Of a DNA stretch of 21,665 nucleotides, positions 15,517 to 21,665 are shown piece by piece. The position numbers and the translations under genes are program-made. Below the pieces are notes generated by a model. It saw only the letters and a list, made by a program, of their open reading frames with translations. It searched no databases and was not told the origin of the DNA. This DNA comes from DYEC01 sp034434695 (lineage in GTDB: Bacteria; Chloroflexota; Anaerolineae; Anaerolineales; Anaerolineaceae), in NCBI GenBank assembly GCA_034434695.1, contig DAOTYY010000056.1:1-21665 (forward strand), in the 5' to 3' direction. Within the stretch, counting starts at the first letter, position 1; each line of letters opens with the position of its first letter.

Positions 15517-17928
15517 TTAGGGTGAACGTCCATACAAGCGCCGATAAATATTCATGAATTCGGCTACCTGCATGATATACGTGCGCGTCTCGGCAATGCG
15601 AATGACTTCGAGAAATAGATCAGGATCGTTTCCAGATAGGGTTTTCCAAATTGCTGCATTGCCTGGTCCGCCGTTGTAAGCCGCGAGTGCAGCATATAGA
15701 TCGCCACCGAAGTAATCGCGCTGGCGCGCTAGATAGCGCGTTCCCAAGGTGATGCTTACTACAGGACGATACAAATCGTTTGCAGTGAAGCCAGGTGGCC
15801 AGTTGAGTTCGGAGGCTAATTCCTGACCTGTGTCAGGCATAATTTGCATCAAGCCGCGTGCTCCAGCGGATGACCTCACATGTCCCTCAAACATACTTTC
15901 TTGACGGATGACTGCAAAGAGAAAGAGAGGATGAAATTTTTCGGATTGGGCGACAGGTAGGATAAGATTTTTATAATAAGTGCCAAAACGGATATGGTTG
16001 AAATAATCTGGGGCAGTAAAAGTGTCTGCATCATTCAACTGAGCAAGGTTAAGGATTTGCCGGCTTGCCAGGATGGCTGAACGGTAAAATCCTAAATCAA
16101 GTAAATGATTGAGCAGGCGAAATGTATTCACTGCATCTTGTTGAACATCTTGTCGAACAGCCTCGAATTCGGCACTTGCATGAGAATATAGCCCTAGTTC
16201 ATAAAAAGCATTGCCGCGTCTAATACGCAAATCATTTGCCAGCGGGCCTAAACCTGTGAGGTCGCTTTCAGGTGCAAGATTGAAATGATTTCGCAGCCAG
16301 AGTTCTGCCAGATAACGTTCTTGTTTGAGGTCATAGTTCAGTTCATACTGTGGAGCTGCGGTTAGAGGGGGTAAACCGTTCAAAACTTCTCTGGCGCGCT
16401 CGCTGTAATAACCGGTTGGGTCTCGCTGGGCAGCCTGTTCCCAAGAGGATTGCGCGGCGGCGGTATCACCTTTTGCCTGTTGCGTTTTCCCTATCCAAAA
16501 AAGAGCTGCCGACTGGTCTTCCCCCGACGAAGCCAAGACCAGAGCGCGCTGAAAGACCAAGAGCGCTTGATCAAAATTGCCCAGACGGTAATAACTGATA
16601 CCTGCCAGAAAAAGACCACGATAACTCAACGTTGCAGCAGGGTATTCGTTTATAAGCCTTTCCCAGAGTGCCGCTGCTTCAAGAAGTTGGTTATTTCTTT
16701 CGTAAATTCGAGCTGCTTCGTAGAGCATATTCGGCGCTTCCGGGTCATTAGGGTTTGCTCCCACGAAATTGCGTAACGTTTCTGCTGCTTTGGCGTGTTG
16801 ATTGAGATAAGCCCACAGCGTATAGGCTTTTTCATCGTATGCGGCGGCATAAAAACGATCGCCTGGATGATCGGTGATCAACGCATCCCACTCTGCAATT
16901 GCCGCTTCGTACTCACCAATTGCACGCAAACTGAGTGCCTTGTAATGATGAGCTGTTCCATCATGTTGTGGATTGCTTTTCAGGTAGCGGTTGAAGGCTT
17001 CAATGGCGACGGCGTACTGACCAGCAAAATAATCTACCAACCCACGATTCAATTCATTTACTGGGATGCCGTTTTCTACCAGAGCAACCAGCGCCGAATA
17101 GGAATCATAGGAACGCGGAAAGTTATCAACGGAATCTAGAAAACGCGCATAAGCCTGTTCCGGCAAGCCCATCGCCAGATACGACTGTCCAGCCAGTAGA
17201 TTCACGGTTGCTTTTACATAATCACTGCTGGTTGCCTCATAAATTGCAAGAAGTTTTCGAATGGCGTTCTCATGGTCACCCATTGCGGCATAAGTTTTGG
17301 CAATTTTGATATGAGCACCAACAGGATCGGTCAACTGAGGAGCCTCTGTTGCTGCTTGGTATGCCTGAATGGCATCTAGGTAATTACCAGCAGCGAATAA
17401 CGCATCGCCGCGCAATTCCTGAATATATGCGTCCAAAAAGCCAGGACGCAGGTGAAGATAAGCAGCGTATGCCTGTGCAGCCTCGGACCACTTCTGCTGA
17501 ATGCGATAACACTCTCCAAGGAAAAATTGTGCGTTTGCAATCCAGTAGCTGCCGGGGTAGGTATTTAACAATTCAGTCAAGATTTGAACAGATGCAGTGC
17601 AATTACCGCTTTCGTAATGAGCGCGCCCGATGCCGAGTAACGCAGCGGCGCGAATATTGGCATCTGACGAGGTTGATCGTACAAGCTCAAATTCTTGTAA
17701 AGCGCGCACATAATCTCCTTCAAATAGTGACCGTTCACCTGCCTCAATGCGTTCAGCAGGCGCTGGGGTTGCAGTTGGCGTTAGGGTGGGTGTCTGAGTT
17801 GGGGTTGATGTCCCTTCGGGAACGAAAAGTACAGGGGGTTGCTCTTCATTTCTCGACAGCAAGCTCAACAATGAACAACTCAAACTGAGCAGACTCAGCA
17901 GTATTGCAAGGAGGATGACTTTCTTCAT
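15517..17928 (-). CDS. TPR-repeat lipoprotein with C-terminal lytic transglycosylase domain
   Basis: This 803-residue protein has a signal sequence and lipobox-like site (LLSLSC, Cys18), a Thr/Pro-rich spacer (about 40-60), a long run of TPR-type helical repeats (about 62-640) and a C-terminal SLT domain. In the SLT domain the catalytic Glu is E677 in FAVIRQES, followed by GARGLMQIMP and AALAAYNGGPG. It should cleave peptidoglycan without hydrolysis, outside the membrane. The layout resembles E. coli Slt70, with a superhelical arm and a catalytic head. An upstream in-frame ATG at 17988 is rejected, because it would place a promoter inside the gene and bury the signal peptide. The chosen ATG has no Shine-Dalgarno and coincides with the predicted start of transcription. 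Confidence 0.9.
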   Translation of the reverse strand: MKKVILLAILLSLLSLSCSLLSLLSRNEEQPPVLFVPEGTSTPTQTPTLTPTATPAPAERIEAGERSLFEGDYVRALQEFELVRSTSSDANIRAAALLGIGRAHYESGNCTASVQILTELLNTYPGSYWIANAQFFLGECYRIQQKWSEAAQAYAAYLHLRPGFLDAYIQELRGDALFAAGNYLDAIQAYQAATEAPQLTDPVGAHIKIAKTYAAMGDHENAIRKLLAIYEATSSDYVKATVNLLAGQSYLAMGLPEQAYARFLDSVDNFPRSYDSYSALVALVENGIPVNELNRGLVDYFAGQYAVAIEAFNRYLKSNPQHDGTAHHYKALSLRAIGEYEAAIAEWDALITDHPGDRFYAAAYDEKAYTLWAYLNQHAKAAETLRNFVGANPNDPEAPNMLYEAARIYERNNQLLEAAALWERLINEYPAATLSYRGLFLAGISYYRLGNFDQALLVFQRALVLASSGEDQSAALFWIGKTQQAKGDTAAAQSSWEQAAQRDPTGYYSERAREVLNGLPPLTAAPQYELNYDLKQERYLAELWLRNHFNLAPESDLTGLGPLANDLRIRRGNAFYELGLYSHASAEFEAVRQDVQQDAVNTFRLLNHLLDLGFYRSAILASRQILNLAQLNDADTFTAPDYFNHIRFGTYYKNLILPVAQSEKFHPLFLFAVIRQESMFEGHVRSSAGARGLMQIMPDTGQELASELNWPPGFTANDLYRPVVSITLGTRYLARQRDYFGGDLYAALAAYNGGPGNAAIWKTLSGNDPDLFLEVIRIAETRTYIMQVAEFMNIYRRLYGRSP

Positions 17929-17934
17929 GACAGT

Positions 17935-17963
17935 CTTATACTGGATGATGGGATTTGTGTCAA
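17935..17963 (-). promoter_or_regulatory. Promoter of the transglycosylase gene, predicted leaderless
   Basis: On the minus strand TTGACA (17958-17963) and TATAAG (17935-17940) are spaced by exactly 17 bp. Six nt (ACTGTC) separate the -10 box from the ATG at 17926-17928, so transcription should begin at the A of the start codon. No ribosome binding site is present, which agrees with a leaderless mRNA. Confidence 0.7.
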
Positions 17964-17967
17964 TATC

Positions 17968-17996
17968 TCGACAAATGCTGGATAGCATGTTAAACT
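17968..17996 (+). promoter_or_regulatory. Probable mtnA promoter, divergent from the transglycosylase promoter
   Basis: TCGACA at 17968-17973 (five of six) and TAAACT at 17991-17996 (four of six, with TG-T just upstream as an extended -10) have a 17-bp spacer. The -35 box lies only 4 bp from the -35 box of the opposing promoter. An inverted repeat, ATGCT at 17975-17979 and AGCAT at 17984-17988, fills the spacer and could be an operator. The start site would be near 18003. Confidence 0.5.
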
Positions 17997-18015
17997 TATT
18001 TTACTTTGATGATAT

Positions 18016-18041
18016 GACGCTCTCTGGTGAGGGCGTCTTTT
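18016..18041 (+). promoter_or_regulatory. Hairpin in the mtnA leader that includes the ribosome binding site
   Basis: GACGC at 18016-18020 pairs with GCGTC at 18033-18037, T18021 with G18032 (wobble), and CTC at 18022-18024 with GAG at 18029-18031, around a TGGT loop. TTTT follows at 18038-18041. The best Shine-Dalgarno for mtnA, GAGGG at 18029-18033, is part of the 3' arm. The element can therefore act as an intrinsic terminator, as a block to translation, or both. Confidence 0.6.
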
Positions 18042-18042
18042 G

Positions 18043-19098
18043 GTGCAGTCCGATATGCGAACGCTCGAATGGGATATAAACGAAGGCAAATTACGTTTGA
18101 TTGACCAGCGGTTGTTACCTGGTCGCTTTGAGATTGTTACCTGCGAAAGCGTAACCGATGTGATTGAAGCGATACGCAACATGACGGTACGCGGTGCGCC
18201 GGCGATAGGCGTTGCGGCAGCTTATGGCATGGCGCTTGCAGCACGCCAGTTGTTGTCTTCAGAGGTTTCGACCTTGCGTGGTGAATTGTATCAAGTAGCT
18301 GATCGACTTCAGGCAGCGCGCCCGACAGCAGTTAATCTTGTATGGGCAGTTCAGCGTGTGAGAGAGGCGATTGAGCAACCGGCTGCCTCAGCAGATGAAC
18401 TGCGCGAACGATTGCTGAATCTGGCACATGCAATGGCAGAAGAGGATGTTCAGGTCAATCTGCGTCTGGCACAATATGGCGCTTCTCTAATCGAAGATGG
18501 CGATACCATTCTGCACCATTGTAATACTGGCGCGCTGGCAACAGTGGATTGGGGTACGGCTCTGGGGGCGATTCGTATGGCGCATGAGCAGGGAAAACGG
18601 GTACATGTGCTGGTGGATGAAACCCGCCCACGTCTTCAAGGAGCGCGTCTAACTGCATGGGAATTACTGCAATATGGTATCCCGTTTGAGATTATCAGTG
18701 ATGGCGCCGCCGGGTATTTTCTGCGCAGTGGACAGGTGCAAAAGGTTTTCTTCGGTGCGGATCGTGTGGCAGCCAATGGCGATGTAGCTAACAAAGTGGG
18801 AACATATATGCTGGCTCTGGCTGCTCATACGAATGATGTGCCTGTTTACTCCGTGTTTCCCACTTCATCCGTCGACCTCAGCCTGAAAACCGGGGACTTA
18901 ATCCCGATTGAAGAACGTGATGAAGAAGAGGTGTTGGGCATTCAGGTTCAGGGACAACCTGCCACGCCGGCGGGTGCAAGGGCGCGTAACCCGGCCTTTG
19001 ATGTCACACCCCATACCCTGATTACAGCTCTGGTTACCGAAAAAGGCATTATCTATCCACCGTTTCGCCAGCATCTTCCAAAAGTTTTCCAGAGTTGA
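18043..19098 (+). CDS. mtnA: S-methyl-5-thioribose-1-phosphate isomerase
   Basis: This 351-residue enzyme converts methylthioribose-1-phosphate to methylthioribulose-1-phosphate in methionine salvage. It belongs to the eIF2B-alpha-related family. Diagnostic segments are MTVRGAPAIGVAAAYG (about 47-62), HHCNTGALAT with catalytic Cys160, DETRPRLQGARLTAWEL, and FFGADRVAANGDVANKVGT with catalytic Asp240. With the GTG start at 18043 these numbers equal those of the B. subtilis enzyme. The start is uncertain: GAGGG at 18029-18033 is 6 nt from a TTG at 18040, 9 nt from the GTG, and 21 nt from an ATG at 18055. The gene opens a set with adenosine kinase and ahcY, which suits a role in recycling S-adenosylmethionine by-products. 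Confidence 0.93.
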   Translation: MQSDMRTLEWDINEGKLRLIDQRLLPGRFEIVTCESVTDVIEAIRNMTVRGAPAIGVAAAYGMALAARQLLSSEVSTLRGELYQVADRLQAARPTAVNLVWAVQRVREAIEQPAASADELRERLLNLAHAMAEEDVQVNLRLAQYGASLIEDGDTILHHCNTGALATVDWGTALGAIRMAHEQGKRVHVLVDETRPRLQGARLTAWELLQYGIPFEIISDGAAGYFLRSGQVQKVFFGADRVAANGDVANKVGTYMLALAAHTNDVPVYSVFPTSSVDLSLKTGDLIPIEERDEEEVLGIQVQGQPATPAGARARNPAFDVTPHTLITALVTEKGIIYPPFRQHLPKVFQS

Positions 19099-19110
19099 AG
19101 GAGTTTCTTC

Positions 19111-20082
19111 ATGTCCATTGTCTGCACCGGTTCAATTGCTTATGATTACTTAATGACCTTTCCAGGTTATTTTAAGGATCACATTTTACCTGAACGTTTG
19201 GAAAAGGTCAGTTTGTCCTTTCTGGTGGACTCGATGGTGCGGCAACGAGGGGGGACTGCGCCGAATATCGCTTATACGCTGGCACTGCTGGGTGAGAAGC
19301 CTTTGCTGGTAGGAACGGCGGGCGAGGACTTCGACGATTATCGTATGTGGCTTGAGGAACATGGTGTAGATACGCGGTATGTCAAGATTATTCCAGGAAA
19401 ATATACGGCGTCTTTCTTTGCCAATACAGATTTGTCCAACGCCCAGATTGCTAGTTTTTATACCGGTGCCATGGCACACGCCAAGGAGCTCTCCATGTAT
19501 GATCTGCAACAAGAGCAGCCGGAGATTGTGACCATTTCTCCCAATGACCCGGAAGCAATGGCAAAGTATGTGGAAGAGTGTAAAGCATTGCATATTCCCT
19601 ATCTCTACGATCCAAGTCAGCAAATCGTGCGTGTTGATCCAGAAGAGTTGCGACGCGGCGTTCAGGGAGCGCAAAGTCTGTTTGTAAACGGTTATGAGCT
19701 AGAGTTGTTTGAAAAACGCACCGGTTTGACCTTGAAACAAATTTTGGAACAGGTGCAGTTTCTGGTTGTTACCCTTGGTGAAGATGGAGCGGTGATCTAT
19801 GTGGGAGATCAAGAGTATCAAATTCCAGTGGTCAAACCCTATCGAATTGTTGAGCCTACCGGCGTCGGTGATGCATTCCGGGGAGGTTTTTTGCGCGGGT
19901 TTCGGCTGGGATTAGATTGGCAGACCTGTGGGCAGATGGGGGCTTTGGCGGCAACGTACTGTCTTGAGCAAAGCGGCCCGCAGAACCATTGCTATACCCC
20001 GGCTGAATTTGTAGCGCGCTACCGGGAAAATTTTGACGATCAGGGCGCGCTGGATGTGTTATTGCAAGTATCCCGTCAATAA
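19111..20082 (+). CDS. Adenosine kinase (PfkB/ribokinase family, mycobacterial AdoK type)
   Basis: This 323-residue protein phosphorylates adenosine to AMP. It matches the mycobacterial-type adenosine kinase along its length, as recalled: TGSIAYDYLMTFPGYF near the start, LEKVSLSFLVDSMVRQRGG (about 30-48), NAQIASFYTGAM, YDPSQQIVR, and the PfkB signature PTGVGDAFRGGFLRG with catalytic Asp254. The match is closer than to sugar kinases of the same fold. It starts 12 nt after the mtnA stop with a GGAG-type ribosome site, so the two are co-transcribed. ahcY follows, and that enzyme releases adenosine, so the neighbourhood agrees with the assignment. Other PfkB substrates such as ribose are less likely. 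Confidence 0.88.
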   Translation: MSIVCTGSIAYDYLMTFPGYFKDHILPERLEKVSLSFLVDSMVRQRGGTAPNIAYTLALLGEKPLLVGTAGEDFDDYRMWLEEHGVDTRYVKIIPGKYTASFFANTDLSNAQIASFYTGAMAHAKELSMYDLQQEQPEIVTISPNDPEAMAKYVEECKALHIPYLYDPSQQIVRVDPEELRRGVQGAQSLFVNGYELELFEKRTGLTLKQILEQVQFLVVTLGEDGAVIYVGDQEYQIPVVKPYRIVEPTGVGDAFRGGFLRGFRLGLDWQTCGQMGALAATYCLEQSGPQNHCYTPAEFVARYRENFDDQGALDVLLQVSRQ

Positions 20083-20110
20083 AGTTTTGTGGTTTTGAGA
20101 ATGAATAAAA

Positions 20111-20119
20111 TGGTATAAA
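20111..20119 (+). promoter_or_regulatory. Possible internal extended -10 promoter before ahcY
   Basis: TATAAA at 20114-20119 is preceded by TG-G (20111-20113). No -35 box is seen at normal spacing. Transcription would start about 12 nt before the ahcY start codon, still including the AGGAG at 20127-20131. It could give ahcY extra expression beyond read-through from mtnA. Confidence 0.35.
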
Positions 20120-20137
20120 TCCATAAAGGAGATGAAA

Positions 20138-21397
20138 ATGTCGAATTATGATGTGAAGGATATTCAGTTAGCCGAAGGCGGTCGGCGACGAATCGAGTGG
20201 GCGGAACGGGAAATGCCTGTCCTGCGCCTGATTCGAGAGCGTTTTTCTGTAGAAAAACCATTGAAAGGAGTCCGTATCTCTGCCTGTTTGCACGTCACAA
20301 CAGAGACAGCAAATCTTATGAAAACCCTTCAGGCGGGCGGTGCAGATGTTGTGCTGACCGCATCTAACCCTCTTTCCACACAGGATGATGTGGCTGCGTC
20401 ACTGGTGAGCAATGATGAGATTCCAGTGTATGCTATCAAAGGGGAAAGCAATACCACCTACTACAAACACATCCACGCTGCTTTGGATCACAAGCCCCAT
20501 CTGACAATGGATGACGGGGCTGACTTGGTCAGCACACTGCACAAAGAACGCCGGGAGCTGTTGCCAAATGTGATTGGTGGAACAGAAGAGACCACTACCG
20601 GTGTGATCCGTTTACGCGCCATGTCAGCAGATGGCGCGCTGATGTTTCCCATTGTTGCGGTCAACGATGCCCAGACCAAGCACTTCTTTGACAACCGTTA
20701 TGGTACCGGACAATCCACTATTGACGGAATCATCCGCGCCACGAATATTTTGCTGGCTGGCAAAAATTTTGTGGTGGCGGGATATGGCTGGTGCGGTCGT
20801 GGGTTGGCAATGCGGGCACGCGGCATGGGTGCTAATGTCATTGTAACCGAAGTTGATCCACTGCCGGCACTGGAAGCCGTCATGGATGGCTTCCGGGTAA
20901 TGCCCATGATCGAAGCGGCGAAAATTGGCGACATCTTTTGCACATTGACAGGTGACATCAACGTCATTGACCGACAGCATTTTGAAGTGATGAAAGACGG
21001 TGCAATTGTTGCCAATTCCGGTCATTTTAATGTTGAAATCAACCTTCCAGCGCTGGAGGAAATGTCGGTTGAGAAACGCCTTGTTCGACCTTTTGTTGAC
21101 CAGTATGAACTGAAAGACGGCCGCCGTATCCATGTTCTTGGCGAGGGTCGGTTGATCAATCTTGCCGCTGCTGAAGGTCACCCTGCCAGTGTTATGGATA
21201 TGTCATTTGCTAATCAGGCGTTAAGCGTGGAGTACATGGTAAAGAATGCTACTAGCCTTGAGCGCAAGGTGTACAGTGTTCCAGAAGAGATTGACCGCGA
21301 GATTGCCCGGCTGAAACTGCAGGCAATGGGTGTCACCATTGATACATTGACACCTGAGCAGGTCGCTTATTTAAATTCCTGGGAAGAAGGTACATAA
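20138..21397 (+). CDS. ahcY: Adenosylhomocysteinase (S-adenosyl-L-homocysteine hydrolase)
   Basis: This 419-residue NAD-dependent enzyme splits S-adenosylhomocysteine to adenosine and homocysteine. Landmarks are ACLHVTTETANLMKTLQAGGADV, ASNPLSTQDDVAASL, the substrate motif MDDGADLVS, EETTTGVIRL, the NAD-binding GYGWCGRGLAMRARGMGA with VTEVDP after it, and NSGHFNVEI. It is the short form, without the insertion of about 40 residues found in many proteobacterial and plant enzymes, like archaeal and Thermotoga types. The ATG at 20138 has AGGAG 6 nt upstream, and an ATG at 20132 directly abuts that site and is rejected. It is 55 nt after the adenosine kinase. Removal of adenosine by that kinase would pull the reversible reaction forward. 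Confidence 0.95.
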   Translation: MSNYDVKDIQLAEGGRRRIEWAEREMPVLRLIRERFSVEKPLKGVRISACLHVTTETANLMKTLQAGGADVVLTASNPLSTQDDVAASLVSNDEIPVYAIKGESNTTYYKHIHAALDHKPHLTMDDGADLVSTLHKERRELLPNVIGGTEETTTGVIRLRAMSADGALMFPIVAVNDAQTKHFFDNRYGTGQSTIDGIIRATNILLAGKNFVVAGYGWCGRGLAMRARGMGANVIVTEVDPLPALEAVMDGFRVMPMIEAAKIGDIFCTLTGDINVIDRQHFEVMKDGAIVANSGHFNVEINLPALEEMSVEKRLVRPFVDQYELKDGRRIHVLGEGRLINLAAAEGHPASVMDMSFANQALSVEYMVKNATSLERKVYSVPEEIDREIARLKLQAMGVTIDTLTPEQVAYLNSWEEGT

Positions 21398-21411
21398 CCT
21401 TCTGCTGCCCG

Positions 21412-21665
21412 ATTCATCTTGCAACTGATAGTGACGGAGAGATTTTTAGCGGCAAGGTAGTTGACGAAAATCGCAGGAAATACGAGCATCGTCGCCGCAG
21501 CCTTCAACGCAAAAACACAAAATCTGCTAAGCGCAAACTCAAGAGACTGTCCGGGAAGCAGGCCAGATTTCAGTCTAACGTCAACCACATAATCAGTAAG
21601 CGGCTTGTAAAAAAGGCGCAAGACACTCGACGAGGCATTGCTCTGGAAAATCTGAAGGGCATTCG
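21412..21665 (+). pseudogene. 5'-truncated TnpB (IS200/IS605-family OrfB) fragment, cut by the window end
   Basis: The frame reads HLATDSDGEIFSGKVVDENRRKYEHRR and onward to NVNHIISKRLVKKAQDT and GIALENLKGIR (read in pieces). This is the middle part of TnpB, the RNA-guided nuclease carried by IS200/IS605 elements. The segment holds the second RuvC region with its catalytic Glu (in ALENLKGI). The N-terminal half, which would include the first RuvC Asp, is absent: the visible homology begins 15-25 nt after the ahcY stop, with no start codon or ribosome site. It is best read as a remnant of a partly deleted element. The C-terminal half and any guide RNA region lie outside the window. Confidence 0.75.

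Noticed and set aside
17755..17815. Repetitive Thr/Pro codons resembling a short tandem repeat
   Set aside because: They encode the low-complexity TPTxTPT linker after the lipoprotein signal, common in exported proteins of this group. They are not a CRISPR or DNA repeat element.
17929..17988. Longer transglycosylase frame from ATG 17988
   Set aside because: It would bury a lipoprotein signal sequence 20 residues inside the protein and put a TTGACA-17-TATAAG promoter inside the coding region.
20624..21181. A 185-codon minus-strand frame inside ahcY
   Set aside because: It lies wholly within conserved ahcY coding sequence, and the translation (many His, Cys, Gln) has no domain signature.

Overview
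The window looks like chromosomal core sequence from a member of the Chloroflexota, most likely class Anaerolineae. This is inferred from the gene mix, near-even base composition, Thr/Pro-rich linkers (TPTxTPT type) in exported proteins, and a mycobacterial-type adenosine kinase. No rRNA, tRNA, CRISPR array, prophage or intact insertion sequence was seen. Nearly all genes are housekeeping genes, so the unusual material lies in one protein fusion and in several leader and promoter structures.

Layout. (1) 3-596: the tail of an upstream membrane-type protein with its terminator, then a phasin-like coiled-coil gene under a consensus promoter overlapped by two palindromes. (2) 757-2098: a ribosomal protein unit, rplU-rpmA-rpmE, with a consensus promoter, a structured leader of about 114 nt and a strong terminator. 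Its L31 protein carries a C-terminal RNA polymerase alpha-CTD-like domain. (3) 2149-5589: tdk, hpt, a CCA-adding-type nucleotidyltransferase and an alpha/beta hydrolase, closely spaced and probably one operon. (4) 5618-8043, minus strand: an S49 (SppA-type) membrane protease followed by an exported DUF4350-like protein, overlapping by 4 nt. (5) 8262-9088, minus strand: a small cysteine-rich protein with a TTG start and a stand-alone response regulator. (6) 9309-12131: ppdK with a leader hairpin and a strong terminator. (7) 12273-15483: pyruvate dehydrogenase E1 alpha, E1 beta and E2, tightly packed, with no E3. (8) 15517-17928, minus strand: a TPR-rich lipoprotein lytic transglycosylase, apparently made from a leaderless mRNA. 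(9) 18043-21397: mtnA, adenosine kinase and ahcY, forming a methyl-cycle recycling set. (10) 21412-21665: a 5'-truncated TnpB fragment running off the window.

How the genes work together. PPDK and the pyruvate dehydrogenase subunits sit side by side at the PEP/pyruvate/acetyl-CoA node but are separated by a terminator. AhcY splits S-adenosylhomocysteine, adenosine kinase removes the adenosine, and MtnA serves methylthioadenosine salvage. tdk and hpt salvage thymidine and purine bases. Several start codons were moved inward from the longest reading frame because a Shine-Dalgarno sequence or promoter position decides them (phasin-like gene, tdk, hpt, zinc protein, ppdK, E1 alpha, transglycosylase, mtnA, ahcY). 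The items most worth following up are the L31-alphaCTD fusion, the alternative pairing in the rplU leader, the hairpin that buries the mtnA ribosome binding site, and the leaderless transglycosylase promoter that shares its region with the mtnA promoter.
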